Positions 48,816 to 58,154 of a DNA stretch of 64,000 nt are shown here, in pieces. The stretch covers positions 62,001 to 126,000 of the forward strand of contig NZ_NEGC01000006.1 in assembly GCF_002135335.1 (NCBI RefSeq), written 5' to 3'. Under the pieces are notes generated by a model, which searched no databases, was not told the DNA's origin, and saw only the letters and a list, made by a program, of their open reading frames with translations. This stretch comes from Acinetobacter sp. ANC 4470 (GTDB lineage: Bacteria; Pseudomonadota; Gammaproteobacteria; Pseudomonadales; Moraxellaceae). Every line of letters starts with the position of its first letter. The first letter of the stretch is position 1. The translations under genes and the position numbers were made by a program.

Positions 48816-49817
48816 ATGAACAATAAAAGAAACCTCTACAAAGATTTTGAACATCCCTTTGCACAATTTGTTCGTATTGTCGGTAAAGGGAAAAATGGTG
48901 CGCGATCGCTCAGTTTTGATGAAGCTTACCAAGCTTTTAGTATGATCTTGAAAGGTGAAGTTTTAGATGTTCAGCTCGGTGCTTTCTTAATGCTACTACG
49001 TGTTAAAGAAGAATCTGTAGATGAGCTGACAGGATTTGTACAAGCAACACGTGATCAACTTAATTTTAAACATTTAGATGTGGATTTAGATTGGTCATCT
49101 TATGCAGGTAAGCGAAAACACTATCCTTGGTTTTTATTGGCTGCACTCACTCTTGCCCAAAATAGCTATAAGGTGGTCATGCATGGTGCATCTGGGCATA
49201 CCATTAACCGTCTATATACCGAACAGGTATTAGAATATCTCGGTTATGCTATTTGCCAAAATGACACCGATGTGGAACAACAATTACAACAAACCAATTT
49301 TGCCTATATTCCTCTAGAAGTTATTTCACCAATCTTGAGTGATTTAATTGCACTACGCAATGTCATGGGCTTGCGTTCTCCAATTCATACTTTAGCTCGC
49401 CTAATTAATCCATTTAATGCAAAAGCAACCATGCAAGCGATTTTCCACCCAGCTTATCGTAGTTCGCACCAGCAAACGGCTTTTAAATTAGGTTATAAAA
49501 ATAGTGCTGTCATTAAAGGTGAAGGTGGCGAATTTGAACGCAACCCTGATGCTAAAACTTTAATTTGTGGCATTAAAGATGGTGAGATGTACGAACACGA
49601 ATTACCAAAATTGACCACAAACCGTAGTCCCATTGAGGAAGAGCTGGATTTAGCAGTGTTTAAAGCAGTTTGGGAAGGCAAGCAACGTCATGAATATGCT
49701 GAAATTGCAGTTCCCGAAACCATAGGCATTGCGTTATATACCATGGGAGTTTGTGACTCTTATGATGAAGCAATGTCAAAAGCCAAAGAACTTTGGCAAA
49801 GCCGAAAAGTTGTTTAA
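48816..49817 (+). CDS. ybiB: TrpD2/YbiB-like nucleic-acid-binding protein
   Basis: A 333-residue homologue of anthranilate phosphoribosyltransferase that has lost the enzyme function. The segment YAGKRKHYPWFLLAAL and MHGASGHTINRLYTEQVLEYLGY match the YbiB/TrpD2 group, which bind DNA and RNA through a basic surface and are SOS-regulated in E. coli. Acinetobacter lacks a standard LexA and I see no LexA box here, so regulation must differ. Function in the cell is unclear. It is a single gene. Confidence 0.8.
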   Translation: MNNKRNLYKDFEHPFAQFVRIVGKGKNGARSLSFDEAYQAFSMILKGEVLDVQLGAFLMLLRVKEESVDELTGFVQATRDQLNFKHLDVDLDWSSYAGKRKHYPWFLLAALTLAQNSYKVVMHGASGHTINRLYTEQVLEYLGYAICQNDTDVEQQLQQTNFAYIPLEVISPILSDLIALRNVMGLRSPIHTLARLINPFNAKATMQAIFHPAYRSSHQQTAFKLGYKNSAVIKGEGGEFERNPDAKTLICGIKDGEMYEHELPKLTTNRSPIEEELDLAVFKAVWEGKQRHEYAEIAVPETIGIALYTMGVCDSYDEAMSKAKELWQSRKVV

Positions 49818-49881
49818 TAGGCTAAAAGATCAGGCTCTGCGGAGTCTTACCTGTTATTAGCAAATATCTGGAGCTCGTTGT

Positions 49882-50007
49882 GTTACTTTTAAAAAAGTAA
49901 CCAAAAAATTTTCCATTCGCAAAACTCGGCAAATACCACCAAGTGTCATCTCTCTCGCAAAAACAGGACGATATTAATATCGTCCTGCCTCGAACAGTTG
50001 CGAATGG
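49882..50007. repeat. Palindromic intergenic element with three nested or adjacent inverted repeats
   Basis: GTTACTTTT/AAAAGTAAC (49882-49890, 49893-49901) is followed by CCATTCGCAA/TTGCGAATGG (49913-49922, 49998-50007), which encloses a perfect 24-bp palindrome centred at 49975/49976 (49964-49987). The element sits in the gap after the ybiB-like gene. It is too structured for chance and may be a repeated element of this genome or a strong terminator complex. Confidence 0.6.
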
Positions 50008-50069
50008 CTTTTACGTGTAGCCATAATTACAACTTCAATTTAAGGTTAAGCGACTAAAACAACTTATCA

Positions 50070-50336
50070 TTAAACAAAACGAATTGGTTGAAATTCAGGT
50101 TCAGGAACATGTGAATCACATTCATCCCCTTCCTCTTTATGAGCTTTATCAATATAACCACTACGTTCTTTTTCAGGTAAATTTTGAGCTTCCCACGCAA
50201 TAACAGCTTGCATGCAAATTTGACGCTGTTCTGTGGTTAAAGCAATACCATTTGGCCATTTACCAATTTCTACTGCTGTTTTTAAACGCGAAACAATTTC
50301 AGGATCGAGTATAGCCAGCATTTGTTCAATATTCAT
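50070..50336 (-). CDS. DUF1315 (YeaC-like) protein
   Basis: An 88-residue protein of the YeaC family: MNIEQMLAILDPEIVSRLKTAVEIGKWPNG and RQICMQAVIAWEAQNLPEKERSGYI are the two conserved blocks. Function unknown. It begins 3 bp after the nadK stop and is probably translated from the nadK message. AGGA precedes its ATG. Confidence 0.85.
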   Translation of the reverse strand: MNIEQMLAILDPEIVSRLKTAVEIGKWPNGIALTTEQRQICMQAVIAWEAQNLPEKERSGYIDKAHKEEGDECDSHVPEPEFQPIRFV

Positions 50337-50339
50337 CAG

Positions 50340-51248
50340 TTAATCCTGCTGTTGTAAAGAGTCAAAATCTTGATTCCAACCAAGTTTGGTACGACATGCC
50401 ATATAAAAGTCATATCCTGGTGGGTGAAGTAAATTCAATTTAAATGGATGTTTACGAATATGTAAACTATCACCAACACTCAGCGAAACACTATGTTGAC
50501 CATCGGCACTGACCATGGGTAACACACGATTTTCGCGAATCATAATCTTAATTTCACTATGCCCACCGACCACAATAGGACGTGAAGACAACGTATGCGG
50601 ATGCATAGGCACTAAAGAAATGGCATCCATACTTGGATGAACAATCGGCCCACCACCAGATAAAGCATATGCTGTAGAACCCGTTGGTGTAGAAACAATT
50701 AAACCATCACTATGCTGGCGATAAACATATTGACCGTCAATATTCAATTCGAAATCAATCATATGAACCGACCGACCTGAATGTAAAACCACATCATTCA
50801 AGGCAATCGCATCATAAATATTTTCACCTTTAGAACGGATTTCCATTTCCAATAAAAAACGGCGGTCTAACTGAAATTCACCTTTAAGTACTTGATCAAG
50901 TTTAAAAATAACCTCAGTCGGCTTAATATCGGTTAAAAAGCCCAAACGACCCCGGTTTATGCCAATGACTGGCGTATTATGTTTTACCAAAGCACGTGCA
51001 GCATGGAGTAAAGAACCATCACCACCGACCACAATCACCAAATCAACCACTTCGCCCAGTAAACTACGGCTCACTGTTTGCGTATTACGACCATAAGGAA
51101 CCAATGCTGCTGTTTCTGAATCAAAAACAGGATGAAGCCCTAAACGTAAAATATGGTCATGAATGAGACTTAAAGTTTCAACGACGGAGGATTTATCCGG
51201 ACGCCCTATTAATCCAATGTTCCGAAAATTTTTATGTGAAATTTGCAC
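50340..51248 (-). CDS. nadK: NAD(+) kinase
   Basis: NadK phosphorylates NAD to NADP. The 302 residues contain the catalytic GGDGSLLHAAR motif (about residues 75-85), the NE/D-type ALNDVVLH segment, and DGLIVSTPTGSTAYALSGGGPI. Start is a GTG whose ribosome site is weak; a strong alternative was not found. It is the first gene of a unit with the DUF1315 gene. Confidence 0.94.
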   Translation of the reverse strand: MQISHKNFRNIGLIGRPDKSSVVETLSLIHDHILRLGLHPVFDSETAALVPYGRNTQTVSRSLLGEVVDLVIVVGGDGSLLHAARALVKHNTPVIGINRGRLGFLTDIKPTEVIFKLDQVLKGEFQLDRRFLLEMEIRSKGENIYDAIALNDVVLHSGRSVHMIDFELNIDGQYVYRQHSDGLIVSTPTGSTAYALSGGGPIVHPSMDAISLVPMHPHTLSSRPIVVGGHSEIKIMIRENRVLPMVSADGQHSVSLSVGDSLHIRKHPFKLNLLHPPGYDFYMACRTKLGWNQDFDSLQQQD

Positions 51249-51660
51249 CTAAGTCATCGCTCCGCTACGATTCCTGCATATCATAGCATTAACGCTATTC
51301 ATTTTAAAAAACTTTAAACTTTGAACGCACAGGCTATATAAATTTATCAATCTAAAATAAACCATTTTCTTAGCGCATAGCTATACCTAAAGCTAACTTT
51401 ATATAAGCTATAACAATATTAGATTTTCATGATACACATCACGTTTATCAATCAACTCTTAGCTATGTCATCATTCGTAATACCTCACTTTGGGCAAAAG
51501 CAATTACAACCAATCCAATATATTAAAAGACAAGCTAATTTGTAAAATAACATCTTTTATAAAATCAATAACTCATTACCTATAAACTTACTTTTTCAGC
51601 ATTATATTTTGTCGTCATTCACAGATTAATTATTGCAAAAAACTGAAAAGCTTCGCATCA
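51249..51660. other. Gene-free stretch between nadK and mrcB
   Basis: AT-rich divergent intergenic DNA. I see no gene or repeat here apart from the mrcB promoter at its right end. Confidence 0.5.
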
Positions 51661-51688
51661 TTAGCATAATTTATTTGGATCTTATAAT
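51661..51688 (+). promoter_or_regulatory. Candidate promoter of mrcB very close to the start codon
   Basis: TTAGCA, a 16-bp spacer and a perfect TATAAT that ends 5 bp before the mrcB ATG. Transcription should begin at or next to the start codon, and there is no ribosome site in between. Confidence 0.5.
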
Positions 51689-51693
51689 CATTA

Positions 51694-54090
51694 ATGAAGT
51701 CTGAACGCGGTATCGGTTTACTGGCCCTTATTTTCTCAATATTAGTCATTGGTGTTTTTTTAGTTTTTAGCATCTACTTAATACGAATGGACAATATTGT
51801 ACGAGATAAATTTGAAGGACAACGCTGGGATATTCCTGCAAAAGTTTTTGCGCGTCCTTTAGAGGTTTATACCAATGCGTCCATAAATCAAACAGACTTC
51901 ACCCAAGAATTAAAATTACTGGGTTATAAAAGTTCAGATAGTTATACCAAATCAGGAAGTTATGTTACGTCAGGTGATGAACTTTATGTGCATACCCGAG
52001 GTTTTGACTTTGGTGACAGTGTTGAACCAGAACAAGTTTTAAAAGTCACTTTTGCCAACAATCAAATTGGTGAGGTCAGTGCAACCAAACCCTCTTCTAC
52101 TGGGATTGCACGTTTAGAGCCTTTATTGATTGGGGGAATTTACCCTCAACATAATGAAGATCGTGTTCTCATTAAGCTTAAAAATGTACCTAAACCATTA
52201 ATTGAAGCCCTCATCGCCACTGAAGATCGTAATTTCTATCATCATCATGGTATTTCAGTTCGTGGTACGGCACGTGCTTTGGTCAGTAATGTAACTGGAG
52301 GTAAGCGTCAAGGTGGTTCGACGCTGACTCAGCAGTTGGTTAAAAACTTCTATTTAAGCCCAGAAAAAACTTTAAAACGTAAGGTCAATGAAGCCTTAAT
52401 GGCGCTGTTAATTGAACTGCATTACGATAAAGATGAAATTTTAGAAGCCTATTTAAATGAAGTAAATTTGGGACAAAATGGTAATTATTCGATTAATGGT
52501 TACGGTCTCGCTTCACAATTTTACTTTGGTTTACCTTTAAGTGAATTAAGTATTGCTCAACAAGCGTATTTAGTCGGTTTAGTGCAAGGTCCGACGCTGT
52601 TTAACCCATGGAGAAACCCTGAAGCTGCCAAAAAGCGTCGTGATATTGTACTCAATAATATGTTGGTCATGGGCTATCTAACTCAACAACAACTTGAGCA
52701 AGAAGTTGCACGACCATTAAACGTTATTGCAAAACCAACTTTAGGTCCTGCACGTTTTCCAGATTTTCTTGATATTGTGCGTCGTCAATTACGTACTGAA
52801 TATCAAGAAGGTGATTTAACCAATCAGGGATTGAAAATTTTCACCACGCTTGATCCGATTGCACAAACTCAGGTTCAAGAAGCCTTTAAAGCCTCTGTTT
52901 TACGTTTAGCCAGTGCTAATCCTAAGAATCTAAAAGATTTGCAAGGGGCTGTTTTAATCTCTCACCCTGAAAATGGTGAGTTAGTTGCAGCCGTCGGTTC
53001 TACTCAAGACTTTACTGGTTTTAACCGTGCTTTAGATGCCAAGCGTCAAGTCGGTTCTTTACTTAAACCAGTCATTTATTTAAGTGCTATTGAATCTGGA
53101 CGTTACAATTGGGCAAGTCCAATTGAAGACAGCACTATTAGCATCTTAAGTGCAGGAAAAACATGGACACCTAAAAATTATAGTGGTGGTGGACATGGTG
53201 TGGTTCCTATGGCAGAAGCTTTGGCAAACTCATACAACCTTTCAGCGGTGCGTTTAGGACAAGAGTTTGGACTTTCAACATTTAGTAATCATCTGAAAAA
53301 ATTTGGTGTGACGTCAGAAATTCCAAATTATCCATCTATTTTCTTAGGTGCTGTTGATATGTCACCTATGGAAGTGATGAGTGTTTATAGCAATTTTGCA
53401 ACGGGCGGCTTCAAATATCCAATCAAATCAATTCGTTCAGTGGTCGATTCTAATGGTCGTTTGTTAGAACGTTACGGTCTTACAGTTCAAAACACAATCG
53501 ATCCTTCTGCTGCGTATATTTTAAATTACGGTTTACAACAAGTCATGAGCGCTGGTACTGGGCGTTCGGCATATAACACGCTTCCTACAGACTTAAAATT
53601 AGCAGGAAAATCTGGAACTACGAATGATACGCGCGACTCATGGTTTGCAGGTTATTCTGGCAACTATTTAAGTGTAGTTTGGCTCGGTTTAGACGACAAC
53701 AAAGTGACTGGTTTAACCGGTTCTTCAGGTGCACTTCCTGTTTGGACCAATGTCATGAAACAATTGCGCCAAAAACCAGTGAACTTACGCCAAACAGAAA
53801 ATGTGCAATGGCAATGGATTGATCGTGCGACTGGACACTTATCTGCACAAGGCTGTGAAGGTGCAATGTATATTCCACTGCTACGTAATAATGTGCCTCG
53901 TCAGGCAACAGGTTGCGGTTTACCCCATTATCAAGTTGAGCCAGTTTACAATCCTGATACCGAAAACAATCAAGCACCCGCAGATCAAAACGATAGTATT
54001 GAAAACTATATTCGTGAAAGCGAAACTGAAATGCAGCGCGACCTTCCGAGTAATGAGAAAGTCATTTCAAGTGGTAGCTATGATAATTAG
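51694..54090 (+). CDS. mrcB: Penicillin-binding protein 1B
   Basis: A 798-residue bifunctional cell-wall synthase anchored by one helix (about 8-28). The UB2H domain follows, then the glycosyltransferase with EDRNFYHHHG and GGSTLTQQLVKN, and the transpeptidase with SLLKPVIY (active-site Ser of SxxK), SYNLSA (SxN) and KSGTTND (KTG type). The protein polymerises and cross-links peptidoglycan. A lipoprotein with TPR repeats, the likely activator, starts 15 bp after the stop on the same strand. Confidence 0.96.
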   Translation: MKSERGIGLLALIFSILVIGVFLVFSIYLIRMDNIVRDKFEGQRWDIPAKVFARPLEVYTNASINQTDFTQELKLLGYKSSDSYTKSGSYVTSGDELYVHTRGFDFGDSVEPEQVLKVTFANNQIGEVSATKPSSTGIARLEPLLIGGIYPQHNEDRVLIKLKNVPKPLIEALIATEDRNFYHHHGISVRGTARALVSNVTGGKRQGGSTLTQQLVKNFYLSPEKTLKRKVNEALMALLIELHYDKDEILEAYLNEVNLGQNGNYSINGYGLASQFYFGLPLSELSIAQQAYLVGLVQGPTLFNPWRNPEAAKKRRDIVLNNMLVMGYLTQQQLEQEVARPLNVIAKPTLGPARFPDFLDIVRRQLRTEYQEGDLTNQGLKIFTTLDPIAQTQVQEAFKASVLRLASANPKNLKDLQGAVLISHPENGELVAAVGSTQDFTGFNRALDAKRQVGSLLKPVIYLSAIESGRYNWASPIEDSTISILSAGKTWTPKNYSGGGHGVVPMAEALANSYNLSAVRLGQEFGLSTFSNHLKKFGVTSEIPNYPSIFLGAVDMSPMEVMSVYSNFATGGFKYPIKSIRSVVDSNGRLLERYGLTVQNTIDPSAAYILNYGLQQVMSAGTGRSAYNTLPTDLKLAGKSGTTNDTRDSWFAGYSGNYLSVVWLGLDDNKVTGLTGSSGALPVWTNVMKQLRQKPVNLRQTENVQWQWIDRATGHLSAQGCEGAMYIPLLRNNVPRQATGCGLPHYQVEPVYNPDTENNQAPADQNDSIENYIRESETEMQRDLPSNEKVISSGSYDN

Positions 54091-54105
54091 TGGTGAAAAT
54101 TAAGA

Positions 54106-54672
54106 ATGAATGTACGATTCAGCAGATATAAACAAATAGCAATCAGTTTAGGTTTAATAGGGTTGGTCGGCTGTCAAAGCCTACCTACCCCTCAGCAGCC
54201 AGAAGCAGAGAAAAAAACCTCTACTGAAAAAAAGGACATTAAAACATCGGATGGCGTTGTCATTACGCCTTATGATCGTGAAGAAATTCAACGTAAAAAA
54301 ATGCAAGTGGTGATTCCTGAACAAAGAAGCAAACAGCGATTTGAAGATGGTCGTCAGCTACCTGCATTTCAAAAATTAATGCACAAAACTCAGCTAGCGT
54401 ATAAACAAGGGAAATGGAATGAAGCAGAAGCTGCTGCACTGCAAGCACAGCGTTTAGCCCCACAGTCTGCCGAGACTTTTTTGTATTTAGCTTTGGTTGC
54501 GCATAAGAAAAACAAGCCTGAAAATGCTAAAGCTCTAGCGCAACGTGGGCTAAGTTATGCACAAAGCAATGCCATGAAGAAACAACTTTGGCTGGTGATT
54601 TTAAAAGCTGCACAACAGCAAAAAGATCAAAAAATGATTCAACAAGCACAAAAAGCCCTGAAAACCTTATAA
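54106..54672 (+). CDS. lpoP: TPR lipoprotein, LpoP-type PBP1b activator
   Basis: The 188-residue lipoprotein has lipobox LVGC (Cys23), a disordered charged stretch (25-80) long enough to span the periplasm, and a tetratricopeptide region (about 89-188) with helices typified by WNEAEAAALQAQRLAPQSAETFLYLAL. In Pseudomonas, LpoP is an outer-membrane TPR lipoprotein that activates PBP1b and is encoded next to it; the same is known for Acinetobacter. Immediate linkage to mrcB supports that role here. A short hairpin follows. Confidence 0.88.
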   Translation: MNVRFSRYKQIAISLGLIGLVGCQSLPTPQQPEAEKKTSTEKKDIKTSDGVVITPYDREEIQRKKMQVVIPEQRSKQRFEDGRQLPAFQKLMHKTQLAYKQGKWNEAEAAALQAQRLAPQSAETFLYLALVAHKKNKPENAKALAQRGLSYAQSNAMKKQLWLVILKAAQQQKDQKMIQQAQKALKTL

Positions 54673-54731
54673 AATTTAGAATGTATTGAAATCTAAAAGA
54701 TATTGCTCAATACATCCTCTTAGACCGTTTT

Positions 54732-55631
54732 TTATAAGAATCGAATGCCTGCAATACCGTATGCACCCTGTTCTTGAGCCAGACCAAGATCACTCGCTTG
54801 CATGCCACCGAGTGCAAAAACAGGAATATCGACTTGTGAAGCTAAAGTTTTAAATTGCTCCCACCCAAGTGCAGGCGTTTCTGGATGTGTTACTGTCGCA
54901 AGGACTGGACTCAACACAATTGCATCACAACCAATGTGCTGTGCTTGTTGCATCGCTGCCAAATCATGACATGCAGCAATATAGCGTTTTCCAAGTGTTA
55001 AATCACCTTGCTTTAAAGACATCAGTTGCGACTGCTTTAAATGAATTGCGGAAACTGTTTGTTGTTGGATCGTATTCAATTTCGTATAAATATCAATATT
55101 GATAATGAGCTGAGATAGTTGCTCAACACTCAATTCTGCAAGTTCAACTATCTGCGCTTGAGTTCCCTCAACACGCCAATACATGAGTTGATCTTGATGT
55201 AATTGTCTCAAGCCATCTAATTGATCTGAAATCTTAATTTGGTGTGCCCAATGTAATCGTTGGATCATGGCTTGATTGGCTTTCGGAAAATTCAAATGCA
55301 ATAATTCATCACGACTATACCATGCCCAAGGCTGTTGAATTTCATTCAATAATGCTGTGGGTACAATGGCATGAAATAAATGTAAGTTGACGATCACATC
55401 ATCATATTCATGACGAATCACATCAAAAGTATGCCAATCCTGTAAACCGACACCGACTTCTTCATAAATTTCACGGCGGCATGCAGCCAAAGGTGTTTCA
55501 CCCTCCTCTACCTTCCCACCTGGAAATTCATGCTTATTGCCCTGATGCTGCTTTGCTTCACGCCAGCCAACCAGTACTTTGCCCTGATGCAATAAAATCG
55601 CAATTGCAACGTGAATCGTAGGTTTGGACAT
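54732..55631 (-). CDS. Nudix hydrolase fused to a ThiE-like domain (MutT type)
   Basis: A 299-residue fusion. The N-terminal Nudix domain has the full box GGKVEEGETPLAACRREIYEEVGVG (about residues 38-62), so 8-oxo-dGTP clean-up (MutT) is likely. The C-terminal part (about 165-299) is a TIM-barrel ThiE-like domain with SPVLATVTHPETPALGW and IPVFALGGMQASD, similar to thiamine phosphate synthase. The fusion is seen in many proteobacteria; the role of the second domain is unclear. AAGGAG precedes the ATG. Confidence 0.9.
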   Translation of the reverse strand: MSKPTIHVAIAILLHQGKVLVGWREAKQHQGNKHEFPGGKVEEGETPLAACRREIYEEVGVGLQDWHTFDVIRHEYDDVIVNLHLFHAIVPTALLNEIQQPWAWYSRDELLHLNFPKANQAMIQRLHWAHQIKISDQLDGLRQLHQDQLMYWRVEGTQAQIVELAELSVEQLSQLIINIDIYTKLNTIQQQTVSAIHLKQSQLMSLKQGDLTLGKRYIAACHDLAAMQQAQHIGCDAIVLSPVLATVTHPETPALGWEQFKTLASQVDIPVFALGGMQASDLGLAQEQGAYGIAGIRFL

Positions 55632-55705
55632 TGCGTACTCCTTTGCGTGAAAATAGACCTAAGTGTAAGCAACTTTAAGTTTTTTATAAATTATTAAATA
55701 ATTGA

Positions 55706-55739
55706 TTGACAGGTCTATTCGATAATGATTATCATTTAA
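55706..55739 (+). promoter_or_regulatory. Fur-controlled promoter of hemP
   Basis: A perfect TTGACA (55706-55711), 18-bp spacer and TATCAT (55730-55735) form a strong promoter. The Fur box GATAATGATTATCATTT (from 55721) overlaps the -10 element and fits the 19-bp consensus at about 15 positions. Iron repression by Fur is the expected outcome. Confidence 0.85.
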
Positions 55740-55771
55740 GTCGTTCCCCCATATACCACGGAGTCGAAGGA

Positions 55772-55942
55772 ATGAACGCACCATTTAGCCTATTTACACG
55801 TAATAATGAAGCAGCTCACTCACTACCTATGTTGCACTCGAACAATCTATTTTCCCTAGGCAAAGAAATCCGAATTATGCATGCTGGAGAAGAATATCGT
55901 CTACGCCTCACTCGGAACAATCGACTCATTTTAACCAAATAA
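55772..55942 (+). CDS. hemP: Hemin uptake protein HemP
   Basis: A 56-residue protein with the HemP signature near its end: IMHAGEEYRLRLTRNNRLILTK. HemP genes lie near heme uptake or in iron-regulated sets; in Burkholderia the protein acts as a regulator of heme receptor genes. The ATG at 55772 follows GGAG at eight bases; the open frame from 55706 includes the promoter and is rejected. A Fur box overlaps its promoter. No receptor or hemR is in this window. Confidence 0.85.
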   Translation: MNAPFSLFTRNNEAAHSLPMLHSNNLFSLGKEIRIMHAGEEYRLRLTRNNRLILTK

Positions 55943-55976
55943 AAATAATTATAATTTAAGAATAATAAACGTGGAA

Positions 55977-56008
55977 ACAAGCAGTATGTGCACAAACATA
56001 CTGCTTGT
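55977..56008. terminator. Hairpin between hemP and the sensor kinase gene
   Basis: Perfect 13-bp stem (55977-55989, 55996-56008) with a 6-nt loop between convergent genes. Confidence 0.82.
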
Positions 56009-56011
56009 TAG

Positions 56012-57346
56012 TTATTGAATGGGCAATTGTAGCGTGACCTGTAATCCACCATACCCAGATTTAGCAAAATGAATTTCACCCGCATGTAATTGCATTATTT
56101 TTTGACAAATTGAAAGTCCAAGTCCCGAGCCTTGTGTTTTTGTCCCTAAAGCACGATAGAAACGCTCACCTAAACGCTGCAAAATATCTTCAGTTAGCAC
56201 TTGCCCATCATCAGCAATGGTCATAACCACATTTTGATACCTTTGTTGTACATCAATAAATACATGCCCATCTTGCCCAGCATAGCGAATCGCATTATCA
56301 ACAAGGTTTCGCATACAGGTAAAGATTAGTTTTTCATTGGCAAGGATAGAAAGATCATCCGCGATATGTGTCGTAATCTGAATATTTTTCTCTAGTGCAA
56401 AGGGTTGTAAAGCTTGAATGACATCCGACACAACAACCTGTAAATTGACGTCTATTTTAGGTAATTGATCAACATTGGTTGGATCAAGGCGTGCCAGTAA
56501 AAGTAAATTTTCTAAAACTTGCGTACCACGACTGACATCATTTTGAATACTCGCCAAGTCCTGATCTAAATCTGGATATTTACGTTTAAGCACCTGTAAA
56601 CGCATCTGAATAGCGGATAAAGGCGAACGCAGTTCATGAGAAGCATCCGCAGTAAAGCGCTGTTCTGCGAGCAACGATTGTTTAAGCCGCTGCAATAACT
56701 GATTCAACTGCAATACCATCGGTTGTAATTCTTTTAACGCAGGTACTTGCTGCTGAATGGGTGCTAAATCATCGGCATTTTTTTCAGCAATGTTTTTAGA
56801 TAATTGCTGAATGACTCTAAATTGACGTTGCACCGCAAAATGTAAAATCATCCACTGCATGAACCAAAGCAAAATTAACACCAAGCTATAGCCCATGACA
56901 TTTTGAGCCAGCTCTTTGAAGCGTTCCCCTACAGGTTGTAACATTGTCACAGACATATTAAGTTCAGCATCTTCAACACTATACATACGCCATAATTGCT
57001 GATCTTGCCAAATATAGCGATAACCATTCGATGCCTGCATTTGCAGTTTTGAATTTTGCTGTTCTAGCGGGAATTCTTTTGATTCGGTCAGTATATGTTG
57101 CTGATTTTTTAATTGGTATTGGATATCAAACTCATCGCTCAGCTCATCCACCTGTTGTCCTAAATGAGTGGTTATATCCGAAATCAAGAGCATATCGGCA
57201 ATTTCATCCATGATTTGATCTTGCACTTGCATGGTCTGATACAGTGAAATCAGCACAAACAGCAACAATGCCAACAGCCCTGTCACAATTGAACTAAATA
57301 GTGAGGTTTTAATCAGTTTGGTTTGTAAAGAAACTGTTTTCAGCAT
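56012..57346 (-). CDS. Sensor histidine kinase, QseC-like
   Basis: A 444-residue inner-membrane kinase with helices at about 14-36 and 147-168 around a periplasmic sensor of about 110 residues. The cytoplasmic part has the H-box ASHELRSPL, N-box NLVDNAIRYAG and G-box GSGLGLSICQK. It overlaps nothing but starts 1 bp after the response regulator stop, so the two are translated together. With the YgiW-type gene upstream, the set matches ygiW-qseBC rather than a PmrAB pair, though both belong to the same group. The signal sensed is not visible. Confidence 0.85.
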   Translation of the reverse strand: MLKTVSLQTKLIKTSLFSSIVTGLLALLLFVLISLYQTMQVQDQIMDEIADMLLISDITTHLGQQVDELSDEFDIQYQLKNQQHILTESKEFPLEQQNSKLQMQASNGYRYIWQDQQLWRMYSVEDAELNMSVTMLQPVGERFKELAQNVMGYSLVLILLWFMQWMILHFAVQRQFRVIQQLSKNIAEKNADDLAPIQQQVPALKELQPMVLQLNQLLQRLKQSLLAEQRFTADASHELRSPLSAIQMRLQVLKRKYPDLDQDLASIQNDVSRGTQVLENLLLLARLDPTNVDQLPKIDVNLQVVVSDVIQALQPFALEKNIQITTHIADDLSILANEKLIFTCMRNLVDNAIRYAGQDGHVFIDVQQRYQNVVMTIADDGQVLTEDILQRLGERFYRALGTKTQGSGLGLSICQKIMQLHAGEIHFAKSGYGGLQVTLQLPIQ

Positions 57347-57347
57347 A

Positions 57348-58007
57348 TTAATCGTGACTCATGCGATAGCCTAAACCACGAATGGTTTTAATATATTGGC
57401 TGCCTATTTTTTTACGCAATTGATAAATAAAGACTTCAATCGCATTACTCTCTATTTCATCGCCCCACGCATATAAAGATTCTTCTAATTGTTCACGTGT
57501 GACCACATAATCTGGTCTTTGCATCAACTTATGCAAAATTTGAAACTCCTTTGCAGTAAGGTTAATGGGTTGACCATCTTGCTTTAGAGTTTTCGTTTGT
57601 GGGTCTAATTGTAAATTGGCAAAATGAAGATATTGCCCCACTTGAGTTTGATGTTGTCGTAATTGCGAACGTACGCGGGCTGAAAGTTCTTCCAAACTAA
57701 AAGGTTTGACTAAATAATCATTTGCACCTAAATCTAAACCTTCAACACGATCATGAATACTGTCTTGCGCTGTAATAAAAATCACTGGCGTGGGTTGCTG
57801 TTGTGCGCGTAAAGTTTTCAGAATGTCATCGCCATTGATTTTGGGTAGTCCACGATCCAGTAACACACAATCATACTGATGCTGCTCAAGGGCTAAAATG
57901 GCATGATCTCCACGCTCAACCCAATCGATATTATAACCATCCATTTCCAGCCATGTTTTGATGCTTTCTGCTTGGGAAGCATCATCTTCTGCCAGTAAGA
58001 TTCGCAT
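57348..58007 (-). CDS. OmpR-family response regulator, QseB-like
   Basis: A 219-residue two-component regulator. The receiver domain has Asp8/Asp9 (LLAEDD), the phosphorylation Asp51 (VLLDRGLPK) and Lys101 (LVKPF). The C-terminal winged helix has the YVVTREQLEESLYAWG and NAIEVFIYQLRKKI segments. It is encoded directly before the cognate kinase. The upstream gene is a ygiW-like secreted protein, which in E. coli is controlled by QseB. Confidence 0.88.
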   Translation of the reverse strand: MRILLAEDDASQAESIKTWLEMDGYNIDWVERGDHAILALEQHQYDCVLLDRGLPKINGDDILKTLRAQQQPTPVIFITAQDSIHDRVEGLDLGANDYLVKPFSLEELSARVRSQLRQHQTQVGQYLHFANLQLDPQTKTLKQDGQPINLTAKEFQILHKLMQRPDYVVTREQLEESLYAWGDEIESNAIEVFIYQLRKKIGSQYIKTIRGLGYRMSHD

Positions 58008-58072
58008 GTATTGTTCTCATATTTAGGCATAATTTAATTTTAAGATAACATGCTTTAAAACTTGTTGGATGC

Positions 58073-58103
58073 AAAAAACCACATGAATGAATCATGTGGT
58101 TTT
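58073..58103 (-). terminator. Terminator between the ygiW-like gene and the response regulator
   Basis: Minus-strand stem AAAACCACATGA/TCATGTGGTTTT with a short loop and TT tail, 52 bp after the ygiW-like stop. It may limit read-through into the two-component genes. Confidence 0.8.
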
Positions 58104-58154
58104 GGGAGAGATATTTGCTTAAGCCGCTGCTTTTACGTCAGTTGCTTGAATGAA

